64,000 bases of DNA from Forficula auricularia (taxonomy: Eukaryota > Arthropoda > Insecta > Dermaptera > Forficulidae), in assembly GCA_024734495.1 (NCBI GenBank), contig JALMQS010000556.1, positions 1,054,001-1,118,000 of the forward strand. The letters are read 5' to 3'. The translations under genes were made by a program, and so were the position numbers. Numbering within the stretch: the first letter of the stretch is position 1; each line of letters begins with the position of its first letter. Below are positions 63,586 to 64,000 of this stretch, piece by piece. A model generated the notes under the pieces. It saw only the letters and a program-made list of their open reading frames with translations, had not been told where the DNA came from and did not search any database.

Positions 63586-64000
63586 CAGGGTATTTCAGGA
63601 GGAATAGTAAATATTTTAGGATGTGGTAGTATAGACGAATTGCAATAAAAAAATGCCATATAACATGTGTCCAATTTTAATTGAGTACAGAGATACAGCT
63701 GAGTTCTCAATGCATTTTCGTTTCGTGTATTGGTACACCGGTTGCTATTGGCGTATTTATCGAATGTCAGCAGTAGAGTGTTGATGTTCCAGTTGTGAAG
63801 TTGTGCTTAGTTTTTGAAGTTTTCATTGTGATTTGTTGACCAAGTCTACTGTACTGTTATCTTTTATATCAAATAGGTTTTCTTAGAATATTTGCATTTT
63901 AAAGGATAATTTATTTGAAGTCTAATTTGAAAGAACGCTAATTACTACTTTGAAATCATTTTTAAAAATATGAAATTAATAAATATTATAAAAGAATCGA
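63586..64000 (+). mobile_element. Left end of a family D element, running off the window
   Basis: CAGGGTATTTCAGGAGGAAT with TA before it, then about 115 bp shared with 6461-6580 and, inverted, 8905-8999. Beyond 63700 the sequence (GAGTTCTCAATGCATTTTCG, GGTACACCGGTTGCTATTGG) is unique to this copy and may be the 5' leader of a full element whose transposase lies outside. Confidence 0.65.

Noticed and set aside
1..64000. rRNA genes, viral insertions, or an intact host gene
   Set aside because: No rRNA-like G+C-balanced conserved blocks, no long frames and no exon series with known domains were seen; absence cannot be proven without a search.

Overview
This window looks like repeat-dense, strongly A+T-rich nuclear DNA from an animal, most likely an arthropod. 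That placement is an inference from the transposon types (hAT, mariner, Helitron, LINE tails, Penelope-type ribozyme repeats) and from the lack of any compact gene structure. I found no intact host gene, rRNA or CRISPR array. Nearly every open frame over 60 codons lies in a repeat or looks like chance. A run of exactly 100 N at 5199-5298 marks an assembly gap.

The most notable content is a large set of sequences with the core of type I hammerhead self-cleaving ribozymes: CUGANGA, one extra base, a helix, then GAAA and a short helix III ending in a UH cleavage site. About twenty copies or fragments lie on both strands between 4.7 and 61 kb. They belong to several unrelated repeat families. Their helix II arms differ in sequence but stay complementary, which is covariation expected of a functional RNA. 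Many sit in long palindromes or direct repeats and have a palindromic helix III. This is the pattern known for the minimal hammerheads of Penelope-like retroelement (PLE) terminal repeats. No PLE reverse transcriptase is visible, so these would be non-autonomous or relic terminal repeats.

Layout. 1-2.1 kb: unassigned A+T-rich DNA. 2.37-4.69 kb: a foldback element enclosing about four tandem 397-bp units with a tRNA-like core, then an inversion. 6.36-9.07 kb: inverted arms of repeat family C enclosing a TA-flanked element, repeat family E and a poly-T-headed tandem array. 9.998-10.755 kb: a large-arm foldback MITE. 11-13.2 kb: hammerhead repeats, including a two-unit tandem. 13.2-15.2 kb: a broken hAT transposon with a second hAT element inserted in it. 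16.0-17.0 kb: another hAT element with nested repeats. 18 and 24 kb: LINE tails. 20.3-21.35 kb: a Helitron with a recognisable empty site. 25-35 kb: hammerhead foldbacks, family E, hAT MITEs, palindromic elements and a tRNA-derived SINE. 36-40 kb: LINE and retroposon tails and a G-rich Helitron end. 40-45 kb: more hammerhead foldbacks and families C and E. 47.6-48.5 kb: a head-to-head mariner relic. 50-57 kb: nested foldbacks and the best complete hammerhead. 57.8-58.3 kb: a second hAT transposase relic. 61 kb: a palindromic element. 63.3-64 kb: a third transposase relic and the left end of a TA-flanked element.

There is no pathway here. The shared logic is mobile-element biology: DNA transposons, rolling-circle elements and retroposons inserted into each other, with clean target duplications at several junctions (14273/14980, 16002/17046, 30175/30571, 44822/45283, 37705/37830, 50851/50988) that give relative ages.
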